Numbered from the stretch's first letter, positions 38,801 through 46,620 are shown. The stretch is DNA of 64,000 nt from Fidelibacterota bacterium (GCA_014239435.1 JAAZYX010000017.1:1-64000); one strand, 5' to 3'. The notes: generated by a model from the sequence alone, not told the origin. Made by a program: numbers and translations.

Positions 38801-39060
38801 TCGGGAATATCCATGGACATCTTTTTATGGATATAGGCGCCGCATGGGATATCATGGATGAATTCAATGATCATTCCAAGCTGCGGGAAAAATACGGACA
38901 ATCCATCCCGGATACCTTTTCACCGATTTTTTCGACATTTGGCGTTGGTGTAAAAATTCCGTTTCTTTATTTATTTAGAATAGATGCAGCGTGGGATATA
39001 GAACCCGGATTTACCACATCTCGTCCTCAATGGATTTTTTCCATGGGATTTGATTGGTAA
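35857..39060 (+). CDS. Secreted metalloprotease-propeller-barrel fusion protein
   Basis: A 1067-residue protein with a signal peptide (about 1-29). Next is a gluzincin-type peptidase domain with HELVH (142-146) and a downstream N-E-G-L-S-E-F that supplies the third zinc ligand. From about 290 to 600 lie TolB/WD40-like beta-propeller repeats (S-P-D-G-S-R-I-A-V-L-S-D pattern). The last 380 residues are strand-rich, end in FSMGFDW and resemble the Omp85/surface antigen barrel. It would sit in the outer membrane with protease and propeller in the periplasm or outside. The ATG 35857 has GGGGGAA upstream; a TTG at 35794 would extend it but spoil the signal peptide. Confidence 0.8.
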   Translation: MFLQSVMKMMKQILTALLFCFFIQSGIAQSFGQNKVQYDSFNWSFISSTHFDIYYYQDEKQLAEFTAEEAESSYEQISKHLRWTLKDRVSIIIYLSHNDFQQSNVILQYMVEGIGGVTELYKNRVVIPFEGNYEQFRHVIHHELVHAMINDMVYGGSLQNMVSRQVRTRLPLWANEGLSEFLSMNWDTEADMILRDLAINEYIPAVDELDYFLAYKGGQSVWRFIAQKYGREKIGEIFWEIHNSQSTEKGFERVLGMNYEDLTNQWHKYLKKEYWPDVKDRDEIEDIAKRLTDHEKEKNFMNLSPALSPDGSRIAVLSDRLGYTDIYLMDAIDGTELKRLVKGNRSLDFEELKFLQPGISWAPDNERIVFAAKSGEQDALYILNVKTLNREKIPFDLDGIFSAAWNPVKNQIAFVGNHKSASDIYIYDLDSQSLTNLTNDLFADLEPSWNQNGTELAFVSSRGDQYQSDRLGMKDTDFSMATHDYGQRDIYTLNIASGTISRITATQYLENNPIWANKIQNLYFTSDRNGVWNLVSHNLNTGNSKTVTNVLTGIFQPSLSSSGELMAFSGYTDRGWDVFTLTNPDELELKEVPVTGFITSSETEDNLVTDLRRDKKRSEMLGSPRDFSRYIFAPDYVHYNQDNLDENTERPFAGLDSLRTEDGGYIPQSYKTKFSLDIATGYPSYNTMFGASGMAMFAFSDIMGDHQIILGTELVLTLKDSDYYISYAYLKNRTNLYLSGFHIANLFDAGIRYYPDTGFLNQLVGRLRHYGLTGYVSRPFNRFNRLEGGVSYNFVDYDLFELDSWTNTTQLDTSFGFSLLTPQVGWIYDNSVNGYTGPVDGLRTNTTVRFSPGIGTKQLDFTTLSVDLRKYKRISRRVTLAGRLTLGSSFGNDPQKFYLGGDGLWFAGLGETNGKSDQSQWQQDLLVDTSRTFLEDIYLSEYVFPLRGARFAERYGKNVALANIELRFPFIDYIALGSGGIFGNIHGHLFMDIGAAWDIMDEFNDHSKLREKYGQSIPDTFSPIFSTFGVGVKIPFLYLFRIDAAWDIEPGFTTSRPQWIFSMGFDW

Positions 39061-39115
39061 CTATTCTTCCGCCGTCAAATTCGCTATCCTGTTTTCTGAA
39101 TAAGGCGTCCCTACT

Positions 39116-40249
39116 TTGAATTTTTCACTACATCATCAAGATGCTGACACATCGGCAAGAACCGGCGTATTGGACACTCCGCACGGAAAAATTAAAACGC
39201 CGGTGTTTATGCCGATCGGTACTCAGGGCGCCGTCAAATCTCTTTCTCCGGAGGAAGTGTCATCAATCGGTTCAAACCTGATTTTAGGCAATACATACCA
39301 TTTATATTTGAGGCCCGGACATAATCTCATAGAAAATGCCGGCGGTCTGCACGCCTTCATGCATTGGCCGGGCGCACTATTAACCGATAGCGGCGGGTAT
39401 CAGGTTTTTTCGCTTTCAAAGATGAATAAAATTTCTGACGAAGGAGTGGAATTCAAATCACACTTGGATGGAAGCAGTCATTATTTCACTCCAGAAGTTT
39501 CCATGGAAATTCAGCGATCACTCGGTGCGGATATCATTATGGCATTTGATGAATGTCCAATGGGAAACGCCGATTACTCCACAGTTGAAAAGGCCGTCAT
39601 CCGGACAACACGCTGGGCTAAACACTGCACGGATTATCTTTCCGATCATGACGCAATTCACGATTGGGATCAAACTTTTTTCCCGATTGTGCAAGGAAGC
39701 GTTTACGAAGACCTCAGACTTCAAAGTGCTGGAGCATTGATTCCGTATTCAACGTGCGGGATTGCAGTCGGCGGACTTGCCGTTGGCGAAGAAAAAAACG
39801 CCATGTTCGAAATGGTAGAACTTATGGATTCGGCCTTGCCAAAAGATCAGGCGCGGTATTTAATGGGAGTAGGCAGACCGACCGACCTTGTACGATCTGT
39901 CCGCGCCGGCATGGATATGTTTGACTGTGTGCTTCCAACGCGTAATGCCAGAAACGGACAAGTGTTTACTTCAAATGGTGTGCTGAATTTACACAATGAA
40001 AAATTTAAAGATGATTGTGATCCCGTGGATGTATCGTGCTCCTGTCCGCTTTGTACACAATATTCCAGAGCGTATATCCGTCATCTATTTAATATAAATG
40101 AAATTTTCGGGCATCGCTTGGCTTCTCTTCATAACTTGACGTATTATCTTTCTCTTATGGAAACGATGCGAACAGAAATTGAGCAAGACACTTTTCAAGA
40201 TTGGTCAAAAGATTTTCTACAAAAGATGTCAGATTATAAGGGAATGTAA
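39116..40249 (+). CDS. tgt: Queuine tRNA-ribosyltransferase
   Basis: Tgt swaps guanine 34 of tRNAs for Asp, Asn, His and Tyr with preQ1 during queuosine synthesis. The 377-residue TIM barrel shows T-P-V-F-M-P-I-G-T-Q, the LLTDSGGYQVFSL substrate loop, G-G-L-A-V-G-E, the nucleophile Asp in FDCVLPTRNAR, and the zinc site C-S-C-P-L-C with a later His. The start is TTG 39116; no ATG precedes the conserved core. The tRNA-Asn(GUU) at 55967 would be one of its targets. Confidence 0.94.
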   Translation: MNFSLHHQDADTSARTGVLDTPHGKIKTPVFMPIGTQGAVKSLSPEEVSSIGSNLILGNTYHLYLRPGHNLIENAGGLHAFMHWPGALLTDSGGYQVFSLSKMNKISDEGVEFKSHLDGSSHYFTPEVSMEIQRSLGADIIMAFDECPMGNADYSTVEKAVIRTTRWAKHCTDYLSDHDAIHDWDQTFFPIVQGSVYEDLRLQSAGALIPYSTCGIAVGGLAVGEEKNAMFEMVELMDSALPKDQARYLMGVGRPTDLVRSVRAGMDMFDCVLPTRNARNGQVFTSNGVLNLHNEKFKDDCDPVDVSCSCPLCTQYSRAYIRHLFNINEIFGHRLASLHNLTYYLSLMETMRTEIEQDTFQDWSKDFLQKMSDYKGM

Positions 40250-40295
40250 TTGACGAAGATTTTATGATCGTTAAGTTTACTAATAGGACAATACT

Positions 40296-40751
40296 ATGTT
40301 AAAAGTAGGATCAGAAGCACCGGATTTTAATTTGACCGAAGCAGAAGGGAATGAATTATCTCTTTCTGATTTCGGGGGACAAAAGGTATTACTGTGGTTT
40401 TTTCCAAAAGCAAGTACACCCGGCTGAACAATCGAAGGTGAAGGATTCCGGGATGAATTCAAACAATTTGAGAAAAAGAATGTTGCCATAATCGGGATGA
40501 GCAAAGATTCACCCAAAGCATTGCTGAATTTTAAAGAAAAAAATAGCTACCCGTTTTATTTGGTAAGCGATCCGGATACGGAAACGATTCAGGCGTACAA
40601 AGCGTGGGCGCAGAAAAAACTCTACGGACGCGAATATATGGGCATTAACCGGATGTCTTACTTAATTGATGAAAATGGGAATATTGAACAGGCGTATGAA
40701 AAAGTAAATGTCAAAACCCATGCGGAAGATGTGATGTGCGATTTAGGCTGA
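40296..40751 (+). CDS. bcp: BCP/PrxQ-type peroxiredoxin with in-frame UGA (probable selenocysteine)
   Basis: Reading through the TGA at 40425-40427 gives a 151-residue thioredoxin-fold peroxidase that reduces hydroperoxides. The start is ATG 40296 with AGGA upstream, and the protein opens with the family pattern VGSEAPDFNLTEAEGNELSLSDF. The UGA is codon 44 and sits exactly where the peroxidatic Cys of the K-A-S-T-P-G-C-T motif belongs, giving TPGUT. Downstream F-R-D-E-F, the P-F-Y-L-V-S-D-P-D motif and the G-I-N-R-M-S-Y-L-I-D strand are intact. The family's resolving Cys five residues on is Gly here; one Cys is near the C-terminus (C-D-L-G). A read-error TGC to TGA cannot be excluded, but a SECIS-like hairpin follows. 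A gene caller would report only a 3' fragment from 40497. Confidence 0.85.
40433..40470 (+). promoter_or_regulatory. Candidate bacterial SECIS element
   Basis: Hand folding of the mRNA after the UGA gives an apical stem GGAUUC (40443-40448) / GAAUUC (40455-40460), six pairs with one G.U, closed by the loop CGGGAU (40449-40454). Weaker pairs extend it: G38-C64, U39-A63 and CGAA (40433-40436)/UUUG (40467-40470), numbering within 40400. The loop begins 22 nt after the UGA and has G at its second position. Known bacterial SECIS elements have a small loop with a G in the first two positions, 16-37 nt from the UGA, and bind SelB. Confidence 0.6.
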
Positions 40752-40759
40752 TAAGCCTA
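40744..40759. terminator. Weak bidirectional hairpin at a convergent gene end
   Basis: TAGGCT (40744-40749), loop GATA, AGCCTA (40754-40759), then TTTAAT. It spans the peroxiredoxin stop codon and lies 2 nt before the end of the converging gene. The T run is short, so termination may be weak. Confidence 0.4.
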
Positions 40760-40760
40760 T

Positions 40761-41672
40761 TTAATCCATGTGATACGTAAAATTAAGCAGCGGCATGGGA
40801 ATACCTTCCATATCTAAAACGTAAAGACCGCCAAGGTCGACAGAAATTTTTCTTCCGATAAACCGAATTGCGGTCATTATAGGCGACTCATTGATTTCCG
40901 CTTCTGACGGTTTCCAGAATTCAAAAACCAAAGCAAGACTTGAGGTCATTCTATAATTACCTCCAAGAACAATGATCGGATCGCTCGAGAAATCCCACGT
41001 ATTATTTCCGTAAGAATATCCCCAGCCAAGAGATGCGGAAAAATGGGTGAATCGATTCCCAGCGGTCGCAGTAGCAAATGCAAAACCAGATCCGGTTATT
41101 CCGTTCGAGTCACTGTCATCACTGTCTTCGGCTGTACCCCAATCCGGCCACTTTACGAACATCATACCAGTAGCAAATCTAAACTTACCTGCTGCCGGAA
41201 GAGAATATTTCCCGGAAGCAACAATTGGAACCTCTTCAATAGGCATCCCCGGGAATACAAAAGCCCCCGCCTGTATAGAAATGTTGTTTGTAAATCCTCT
41301 ATTGTATGATGGAAAAAATAGGCAAAAATCCCGGCAGTAAGATTTATTATGCTCAATGGGGAAAGCGGAAGGTGCAAACAAATACATGCTTTTATTCGGG
41401 TCAGGGCGGTACACTTCACCTCTGACTTCCGTAATGACCATATCCACTTTTTCTTTCACGCGAGCTTTTGGTACTTTTATTTCGATACCGCTTTTGGTTT
41501 TCAGTATAAAATCAAATTCCGTTTCGCCAATAATTTCCCCCAAAAAAATGTTTCCGTCAAATGTGGTGATTTCAACAGTATTAACTGTGTCGTTTTTTTC
41601 CGGTTGAACTGATACCGAATCCTGCGCGGATAGATACCAGCTGAAAAAGAAAAGGAATGATAGAATCTTCAT
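40761..41672 (-). CDS. Exported protein with Sm-like module and barrel-like C-terminus
   Basis: A 303-residue protein with a signal peptide (MKILSFLFFFSWYLSA). Residues about 30-72 form a small beta module (I-T-T-F-D-G-N-I-F-L-G-E-I-I-G-E) similar to that in the exported proteins at 10864 and 32998. The remainder alternates hydrophobic and polar residues with Gly/aromatic turns and ends F-T-Y-H-M-D, consistent with a small outer-membrane barrel. I do not recognise a named family. Confidence 0.65.
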   Translation of the reverse strand: MKILSFLFFFSWYLSAQDSVSVQPEKNDTVNTVEITTFDGNIFLGEIIGETEFDFILKTKSGIEIKVPKARVKEKVDMVITEVRGEVYRPDPNKSMYLFAPSAFPIEHNKSYCRDFCLFFPSYNRGFTNNISIQAGAFVFPGMPIEEVPIVASGKYSLPAAGKFRFATGMMFVKWPDWGTAEDSDDSDSNGITGSGFAFATATAGNRFTHFSASLGWGYSYGNNTWDFSSDPIIVLGGNYRMTSSLALVFEFWKPSEAEINESPIMTAIRFIGRKISVDLGGLYVLDMEGIPMPLLNFTYHMD

Positions 41673-41720
41673 AATTTCCTCTGTATGTGGTTTATTAGTT
41701 TCATCAACAAATTACACATT

Positions 41721-42632
41721 TTATACGTTCTGCCAAAACCACCCGTTTTGAAAATGCTCTTCATTTTTTTCATCATCTAAATATCCCATCATGATGGAAT
41801 GCCCTTCAATTTTTAAAGTTTCCTTTTCATATTCAATATTTGTCATATGAATTGGTTTATTTCCTATCGAAAGTACCGCTGTATTTTCGGGTAGAATGGT
41901 GATTTCATTCATTTGAATTGTTTTTGGATTTGGAGTGCCAAACTGCAGCGTATAATTTTTTCCTATCCAGCAATCCGGGTTTGTCTTTGAAAAAGTTCCT
42001 CCAGTGTAAAGCGGCAAAACTACCTGAAGAACTGTCCAGGCAGTTGACTGTGCGGATAGTTCGGAATACAGGACAGATTCAGCTGTGAGCTCTAATGATT
42101 TCTCTACGCCGTTTGTATTTACAAGAATATTGTAGTGGCTTAATCTGATGTTTTTTCCTTCTGCACAATACACAAGCGCTTCATCACTTAAAAGAGGGAT
42201 GTAAGTTGCATCAAATGATTCTGGTTTTCCTGCGAGGCAATCGGGAAAGGGGCTTTCTAAAATGCTGAATCCGGCACCTGTTTTGTTTGCCGCCTCAGCA
42301 GCCATTGATGGGTCAGAAATGACCAACGATGCTCCGAGTGTCCAAACCGCAAAAGCTAAAACTTCCGCATCCGGGAAGGATATCGGTCCAAGGAAAACAC
42401 GTTCTTTTGGGTGTACGCCCTGATCTCTCAGCCAATTTGCTGTTTGTTTAATTCTGTTGTGAACATCCTTCCGAGTCCAACTCAGATCTGAATAGAGCAG
42501 TTTGTCGCCATGTTTAATAATCATACCGTCCACAATTGCGGCAATATCGGGGTAGGGAACCATAAATTCGATCGGCTCGACATCTCCCAAACTTTGTGCT
42601 TGGTAGATTTTTTCTCTTAGAGATTTAATCAC
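41721..42632 (-). CDS. Truncated, degenerate adenylate-forming (AMP-binding) protein
   Basis: A 303-residue intact frame from GTG 42632. The N-terminal half looks like an acyl-CoA synthetase: S-W-T-R-K-D-V-H-N-R-I, L-R-D-Q-G-V-H-P-K-E-R-V, and A-F-A-V-W-T-L-G-A-S-L-V-I-S-D-P. Where the Y-T-S-G-T-T-G-x-P-K-G loop belongs the sequence reads D-E-A-L-V-Y-C-A-E-G-K-N-I-R, so the ATP loop is lost. The end, M-M-G-Y-L-D-D and F-Q-N-G-W-F-W, matches the family's G-Y-x ... G-W-x-x-T-G-D but stops there, without the C-terminal lid domain. It probably cannot adenylate. It closes the tyrosine operon. Confidence 0.65.
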   Translation of the reverse strand: MIKSLREKIYQAQSLGDVEPIEFMVPYPDIAAIVDGMIIKHGDKLLYSDLSWTRKDVHNRIKQTANWLRDQGVHPKERVFLGPISFPDAEVLAFAVWTLGASLVISDPSMAAEAANKTGAGFSILESPFPDCLAGKPESFDATYIPLLSDEALVYCAEGKNIRLSHYNILVNTNGVEKSLELTAESVLYSELSAQSTAWTVLQVVLPLYTGGTFSKTNPDCWIGKNYTLQFGTPNPKTIQMNEITILPENTAVLSIGNKPIHMTNIEYEKETLKIEGHSIMMGYLDDEKNEEHFQNGWFWQNV

Positions 42633-42708
42633 AAATATTTTCAGGTATCCAAAATCCTAACCTTACAAAGGATGGAATGAATTAGGGTGGTTCTTAAATA
42701 ATAATGTT

Positions 42709-43332
42709 TTACCTGTCCGGCTTAATCTGCCGAACCGATTCAAACGTATCGGTTAAGCGGACATAGCTGTTCCCGGCAAGCCTTCCGACAGGATTTAGTG
42801 CTTCCAGATCAATCCGCCCATCTTTATATACAGCATCATCCACATGGAAAAGAACGACAGTACCGATTACCACAAATCCGCTGCCGGCTGTTCCGTCCCC
42901 TATTTCAATAATTTGATTAAGTGTGCACTCAAAGCTGACCTTGGATTCCTGAACTAAAGAGGGCCCAACTTTTTTTGATGGAGCTGGTGTCAACCCTGAA
43001 ATGTCAAATTCATTAACATCTGGATCGAAGTCTGTCGAGCACTTTACCATTTTTTCTACGAATTCTTCAGAGACGATATTGATCACAAATTCTTCAGTGT
43101 CACTGATATTATTCAATGTATCCTTTATTTTTCCATCGTATCCGCGTCTGCCCGGTGCGAACATTACAGTCGGCGGATTAGAGCACACACCATTGAAATA
43201 GGAAAAAGGCGCCAAATTTAGAGCACCGTCTTTGGAAAGGGTAGAAACGAATGCAATCGGTCTCGGTACAATGGATCCAATCATAATTTTATGATTGTCC
43301 TTAAAGGATTGTTGTGCCGGATCAAGTATCAT
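42709..43332 (-). CDS. Flavin reductase-like FMN-binding protein
   Basis: A 207-residue split-barrel flavoprotein of the flavin reductase-like (DIM6/NTAB) family. Typical is the opening I-M-I-G-S-I-V-P-R-P-I-A-F-V-S-T followed by N-L-A-P-F-S-Y-F-N-G-V-C-S-N-P-P. It may supply reduced flavin or reduce a quinone-like intermediate; its presence behind hmgA suggests a link to aromatic breakdown but no reaction is assigned. Nine nt separate it from hmgA. Confidence 0.82.
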   Translation of the reverse strand: MILDPAQQSFKDNHKIMIGSIVPRPIAFVSTLSKDGALNLAPFSYFNGVCSNPPTVMFAPGRRGYDGKIKDTLNNISDTEEFVINIVSEEFVEKMVKCSTDFDPDVNEFDISGLTPAPSKKVGPSLVQESKVSFECTLNQIIEIGDGTAGSGFVVIGTVVLFHVDDAVYKDGRIDLEALNPVGRLAGNSYVRLTDTFESVRQIKPDR

Positions 43333-43341
43333 AAGAAATGA

Positions 43342-44523
43342 TTATTCCAGGGAAAGCAAATCGGTGTAATCGCCGCCTTCCAGCCATGAAAGAGGATAAT
43401 TGGGATCATCAATATCTTTGCAGGCTGTAGTTTTTTTAAGCGGGCGAAATGTATCTACCATAACGGCGAGTTCCGTGGTTTCCTTTTCACCGATGCTCGC
43501 TTCTGTTTTTCCGGGTTGCGGGCCGTGCGGAGGTCCGGCGGGATGAAAGGTAATGGATTCTTCTTCCATTCCCTTCCGGCTCATGAAATTGCCTTCAACA
43601 TAAAAAATCACTTCCTCGGAATCAACATTACTGTGGGCATAAGGTGCCGGAACAGCTTTCGGATGATAGTCAAACAGTCTTGGCACGAATGAACAGACGA
43701 CAAGCCCCGGCGCCTGAAAAGTCTGATGAACCGGCGGCGGTTGGTGAATCCGTCCTGTTATCGGCTCGAAATCACCGATATTGAAAATCCATGGAAAATA
43801 ATATCCATCCCAGCCGACCACATCAAAGGGATGATTTGCGTAGGTGTACGCTTGGGTTCCATCCTGAACTTTCGTCATAATGATAAAGTCACCAGTCTCA
43901 TCTATTGGACTCTGTAATTCAGGCGTTCGAATGTCACGCTCACAATAAGGCGAATGCTCCATCAATTGGCCATGCTCATTCCGGTATCGCTTTGGGGATT
44001 CCATCGGACCGGCGGTTTCAATGATAAGGAATCTAGATTCTTCATTCAAAGTCATTTTCCAAATCACTCCGCGCGGAATAACAATATAATCGCCTTTTCC
44101 AAATTTCAGATCACCGAGATAAGAGTGGATGATTCCCACCCCTTTATGAACAAAAATGGTTTCATCTGCATGAGAATTCCGGTAGAAATAATCCATAGCC
44201 TCCGATGCATGAGCTTTATGCAGAACTACATCAGAATTGAAAAGGAGAGGAATCCGGCTCGAAATTGGATCTCCGCTGGATTTTACCTGACCCGTTCGAA
44301 AATGACAATGGCGGTGTTCGCCTGTCCATTCATCTAAGGAAAAAGGGTGGAAATCGCCCACTTTCTTCACCTGTGTAGGAGGATGAACATGGTACAGGTT
44401 TGAATAAATATTTGAAAATCCTTCACGGCTCATATGCTGTTCCTTGTAAAGAGAACCGTCGGGCTGCTTAAATTGCGTATGCCGTTTGGTCGGAATGTTG
44501 CCTCGCTTTACATAAAAAGGCAT
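43342..44523 (-). CDS. hmgA: Homogentisate 1,2-dioxygenase
   Basis: A 393-residue cupin dioxygenase that opens the ring of homogentisate to maleylacetoacetate. The iron ligands are visible with family spacing: His297 and Glu303 in H-S-N-V-D-S-E-E, and His333 in G-P-P-H-G-P-Q. The P-F-D-V-V-G-W-D-G-Y-Y-F-P-W motif is the family signature. It follows fahA by one nt in the tyrosine operon. It is slightly shorter than the usual 430-440 residues. Confidence 0.92.
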   Translation of the reverse strand: MPFYVKRGNIPTKRHTQFKQPDGSLYKEQHMSREGFSNIYSNLYHVHPPTQVKKVGDFHPFSLDEWTGEHRHCHFRTGQVKSSGDPISSRIPLLFNSDVVLHKAHASEAMDYFYRNSHADETIFVHKGVGIIHSYLGDLKFGKGDYIVIPRGVIWKMTLNEESRFLIIETAGPMESPKRYRNEHGQLMEHSPYCERDIRTPELQSPIDETGDFIIMTKVQDGTQAYTYANHPFDVVGWDGYYFPWIFNIGDFEPITGRIHQPPPVHQTFQAPGLVVCSFVPRLFDYHPKAVPAPYAHSNVDSEEVIFYVEGNFMSRKGMEEESITFHPAGPPHGPQPGKTEASIGEKETTELAVMVDTFRPLKKTTACKDIDDPNYPLSWLEGGDYTDLLSLE

Positions 44524-44524
44524 A

Positions 44525-45511
44525 TTAAACCACCTTGTTTTCTAGGATTCCGAGCCGTTCAATTTCTAAGGTGACAGTATCGCCTTTTTGAATCCATCCG
44601 CCGGTATTTTCCGGTTTTAGTTCCATGATGCAGCCGGTGCCAACCGTTCCCGATCCAATATATTCTCCTGCGACTAATTTCGTGTTTCGACTCGCTCTTT
44701 CAATGATGTCCCCCCAGGAATGGTACATGTCATTTGCATTGCCGTCCGAAAGCTGTTTTCCGTTCACATGAAGTGTCATCTGAAGCTGAAGTTTTCCATC
44801 AGCGTCCCAGGCATCCGCTAATTCGTCAGGCGTAACCATATACGGCCCAAAACATGAGCCAAAATCTTTACCCTTTGCCGGTCCCATACTTAAAACCATT
44901 TCTTCTTTTTGGAAGTCACGTGCGGACCAATCATTCAAAATAGTGTATCCGCCAATTATAGTGTCGGCATTTTCGGCAGAAATATCTTTACCGCCATTCG
45001 CAATAATGATTGCGAGCTCAAGTTCAAAATCAAGTGCTTTTGTTCCTTCTGGATAGGGAAAATCTTCTCCGTCTCCGTATAGATTAACCGGATTGGAATA
45101 ATAAAACACAGGAATTTCATACCAGCTCGGATGCATATCAAGTCCGCGTCCTTTCCGGGCGGCTTTAACATGCTGTTCAAAAACATAAAAATCCCGGAAT
45201 GTTGCCGGGTCAGGCACCGGAGGAAGCAGACGAACATCGGATATATTCTGAGCTATTAAATGTTCCCCGGCAAGAAGATCATTTAGTCCGGAATCTGGTA
45301 GTGCTCTATCCAGTTTTTGCAGCTCCGGAAGCATGGTGTTCCAAATTTCAAGACATCCCTTTAAAGAGGATGGAATAGCCAGAAAATCTGTTATTCCGGA
45401 AGATTCTTTCATATAAATCGCCGCTCGCAATACATCTACAATCACTGCATCTTTGACAAATCCAAATCGCTGGGATCCATATCCTTTTTCAATATACGTC
45501 GCAAATTTCAT
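44525..45511 (-). CDS. fahA: Fumarylacetoacetate hydrolase family protein
   Basis: A 328-residue FAH-fold enzyme that should split fumarylacetoacetate into fumarate and acetoacetate. The metal motif D-F-E-L-E-L-A and the A-R-D-F-Q-K-E-E and G-S-G-T-V-G-T-G-C motifs are present, and an N-terminal SH3-like part (about 1-85) precedes the catalytic domain. It overlaps hpd by one base. Its place between hpd and hmgA supports this substrate over other diketo acids. Confidence 0.88.
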   Translation of the reverse strand: MKFATYIEKGYGSQRFGFVKDAVIVDVLRAAIYMKESSGITDFLAIPSSLKGCLEIWNTMLPELQKLDRALPDSGLNDLLAGEHLIAQNISDVRLLPPVPDPATFRDFYVFEQHVKAARKGRGLDMHPSWYEIPVFYYSNPVNLYGDGEDFPYPEGTKALDFELELAIIIANGGKDISAENADTIIGGYTILNDWSARDFQKEEMVLSMGPAKGKDFGSCFGPYMVTPDELADAWDADGKLQLQMTLHVNGKQLSDGNANDMYHSWGDIIERASRNTKLVAGEYIGSGTVGTGCIMELKPENTGGWIQKGDTVTLEIERLGILENKVV

Positions 45512-46617
45512 TAGCCGCCTGCCGGTTCAAGGTTACCGCGGGCTTCCTGCTCCCGCTCGATTGATTCAAAAAGAGCTTTAAAATTTCCTTTGCCAAAACT
45601 ATTGGATCCTTTTCTCTGGATCACTTCATAAAACAAGGTTGGCCTATCCTGGATGGGTTTGGTAAAAATCTGAAGCATGTAGCCATTTTCGTCCGTATCA
45701 ACGAGAATCCCTAACTCGGCTAAAGCCTGAATGTCTTCATCAATATCGCCTACTCTGTCCATTAAACCTATGTAATACGACTTGGGGACTTGTAGAAATT
45801 CGATTCCGTTGTCTTTCATTTTACCTACGGTTTCGATGATATCTTTTGTGGACATCGCGATATGCTGAATTCCTGCCGTATGATAATAATCAATGAATTC
45901 CTGAATCTGGGATTTTCGCTTCCCATCAGCCGGCTCATTGATCGGGATTTTAATTTTCTCATTTTCGCTCGCCATAACTATAGATCGAAGCGCGGAATAA
46001 TCAGTATTAATATCTTTATCATCTACAGACCAGTACCTGTGGAAATCGAATATTTTCTCATACCAATTACACACTTCCTGCATTCTTCCATCCGGCATAT
46101 TTCCAACAACATGATCCACGTGCACAAGCCCGGAAGGGTCCGCGATTTGCTCTTCCGTTTCATACACTTGGTAGCCCGGAAGAAAGACGCCTTTGTAGCC
46201 GTCCCGCTGAACAAATGTATGCGTTGTGTCTCCGAATGTCTTGATTGTAGAAATGATCGCCTGTCCGCGGTCATCTTCTATGAGACACGGTTCCAATACA
46301 CTTTCAGCACCTCGGGATGTTGTATCTTTCCAAGCGCCTTCCGCATCGCTTACAGAGAATGAAATATCCCGAACGCCATCGCCGTGATATTCAACATGTC
46401 TGCCAATAGCAGAATCTTTTTCGAGCGCGGAAGTCAGCACAAAACGAATTTTATTTTGTTTTAAAACATAACTGACTCTGTCCCGAGACCCAGTTTCTAA
46501 TCCTCGGTAGGCGATCGGCTGAAACCCCAATGCAGTCCTGTAAAAATGGGCTGCCTGCTTTGCGTTGCTCACATAAAGTTCGCAATGATCGAATCCTTTA
46601 ATGTTGTAGGGTTTCAT
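45511..46617 (-). CDS. hpd: 4-hydroxyphenylpyruvate dioxygenase
   Basis: A 368-residue two-domain vicinal-oxygen-chelate enzyme that converts 4-hydroxyphenylpyruvate to homogentisate. The Fe(II) ligands fit: His169 (V-D-H-V-V-G-N), His252 (G-I-Q-H-I-A) and Glu331 (F-Y-E-V-I-Q-R). The C-terminal gate G-S-N-S-F-G-K-G-N-F-K-A-L-F is typical. It sits between the aminotransferase and fahA genes, with 3 nt and 1-nt-overlap junctions. Confidence 0.95.
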   Translation of the reverse strand: MKPYNIKGFDHCELYVSNAKQAAHFYRTALGFQPIAYRGLETGSRDRVSYVLKQNKIRFVLTSALEKDSAIGRHVEYHGDGVRDISFSVSDAEGAWKDTTSRGAESVLEPCLIEDDRGQAIISTIKTFGDTTHTFVQRDGYKGVFLPGYQVYETEEQIADPSGLVHVDHVVGNMPDGRMQEVCNWYEKIFDFHRYWSVDDKDINTDYSALRSIVMASENEKIKIPINEPADGKRKSQIQEFIDYYHTAGIQHIAMSTKDIIETVGKMKDNGIEFLQVPKSYYIGLMDRVGDIDEDIQALAELGILVDTDENGYMLQIFTKPIQDRPTLFYEVIQRKGSNSFGKGNFKALFESIEREQEARGNLEPAGG

Positions 46618-46620
46618 GAA

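Noticed and set aside
40497-40751. A separate short gene of 84 residues starting at ATG 40497
   Set aside because: It is the 3' part of the peroxiredoxin; the frame continues upstream through the UGA to ATG 40296 with clear family similarity.
40296-40751. Genome-wide recoding of UGA, or a plain pseudogene
   Set aside because: Many genes here end in TGA at family-typical lengths, so UGA is a normal stop. A single stop exactly at the catalytic Cys with a SECIS-like hairpin fits Sec better than decay.
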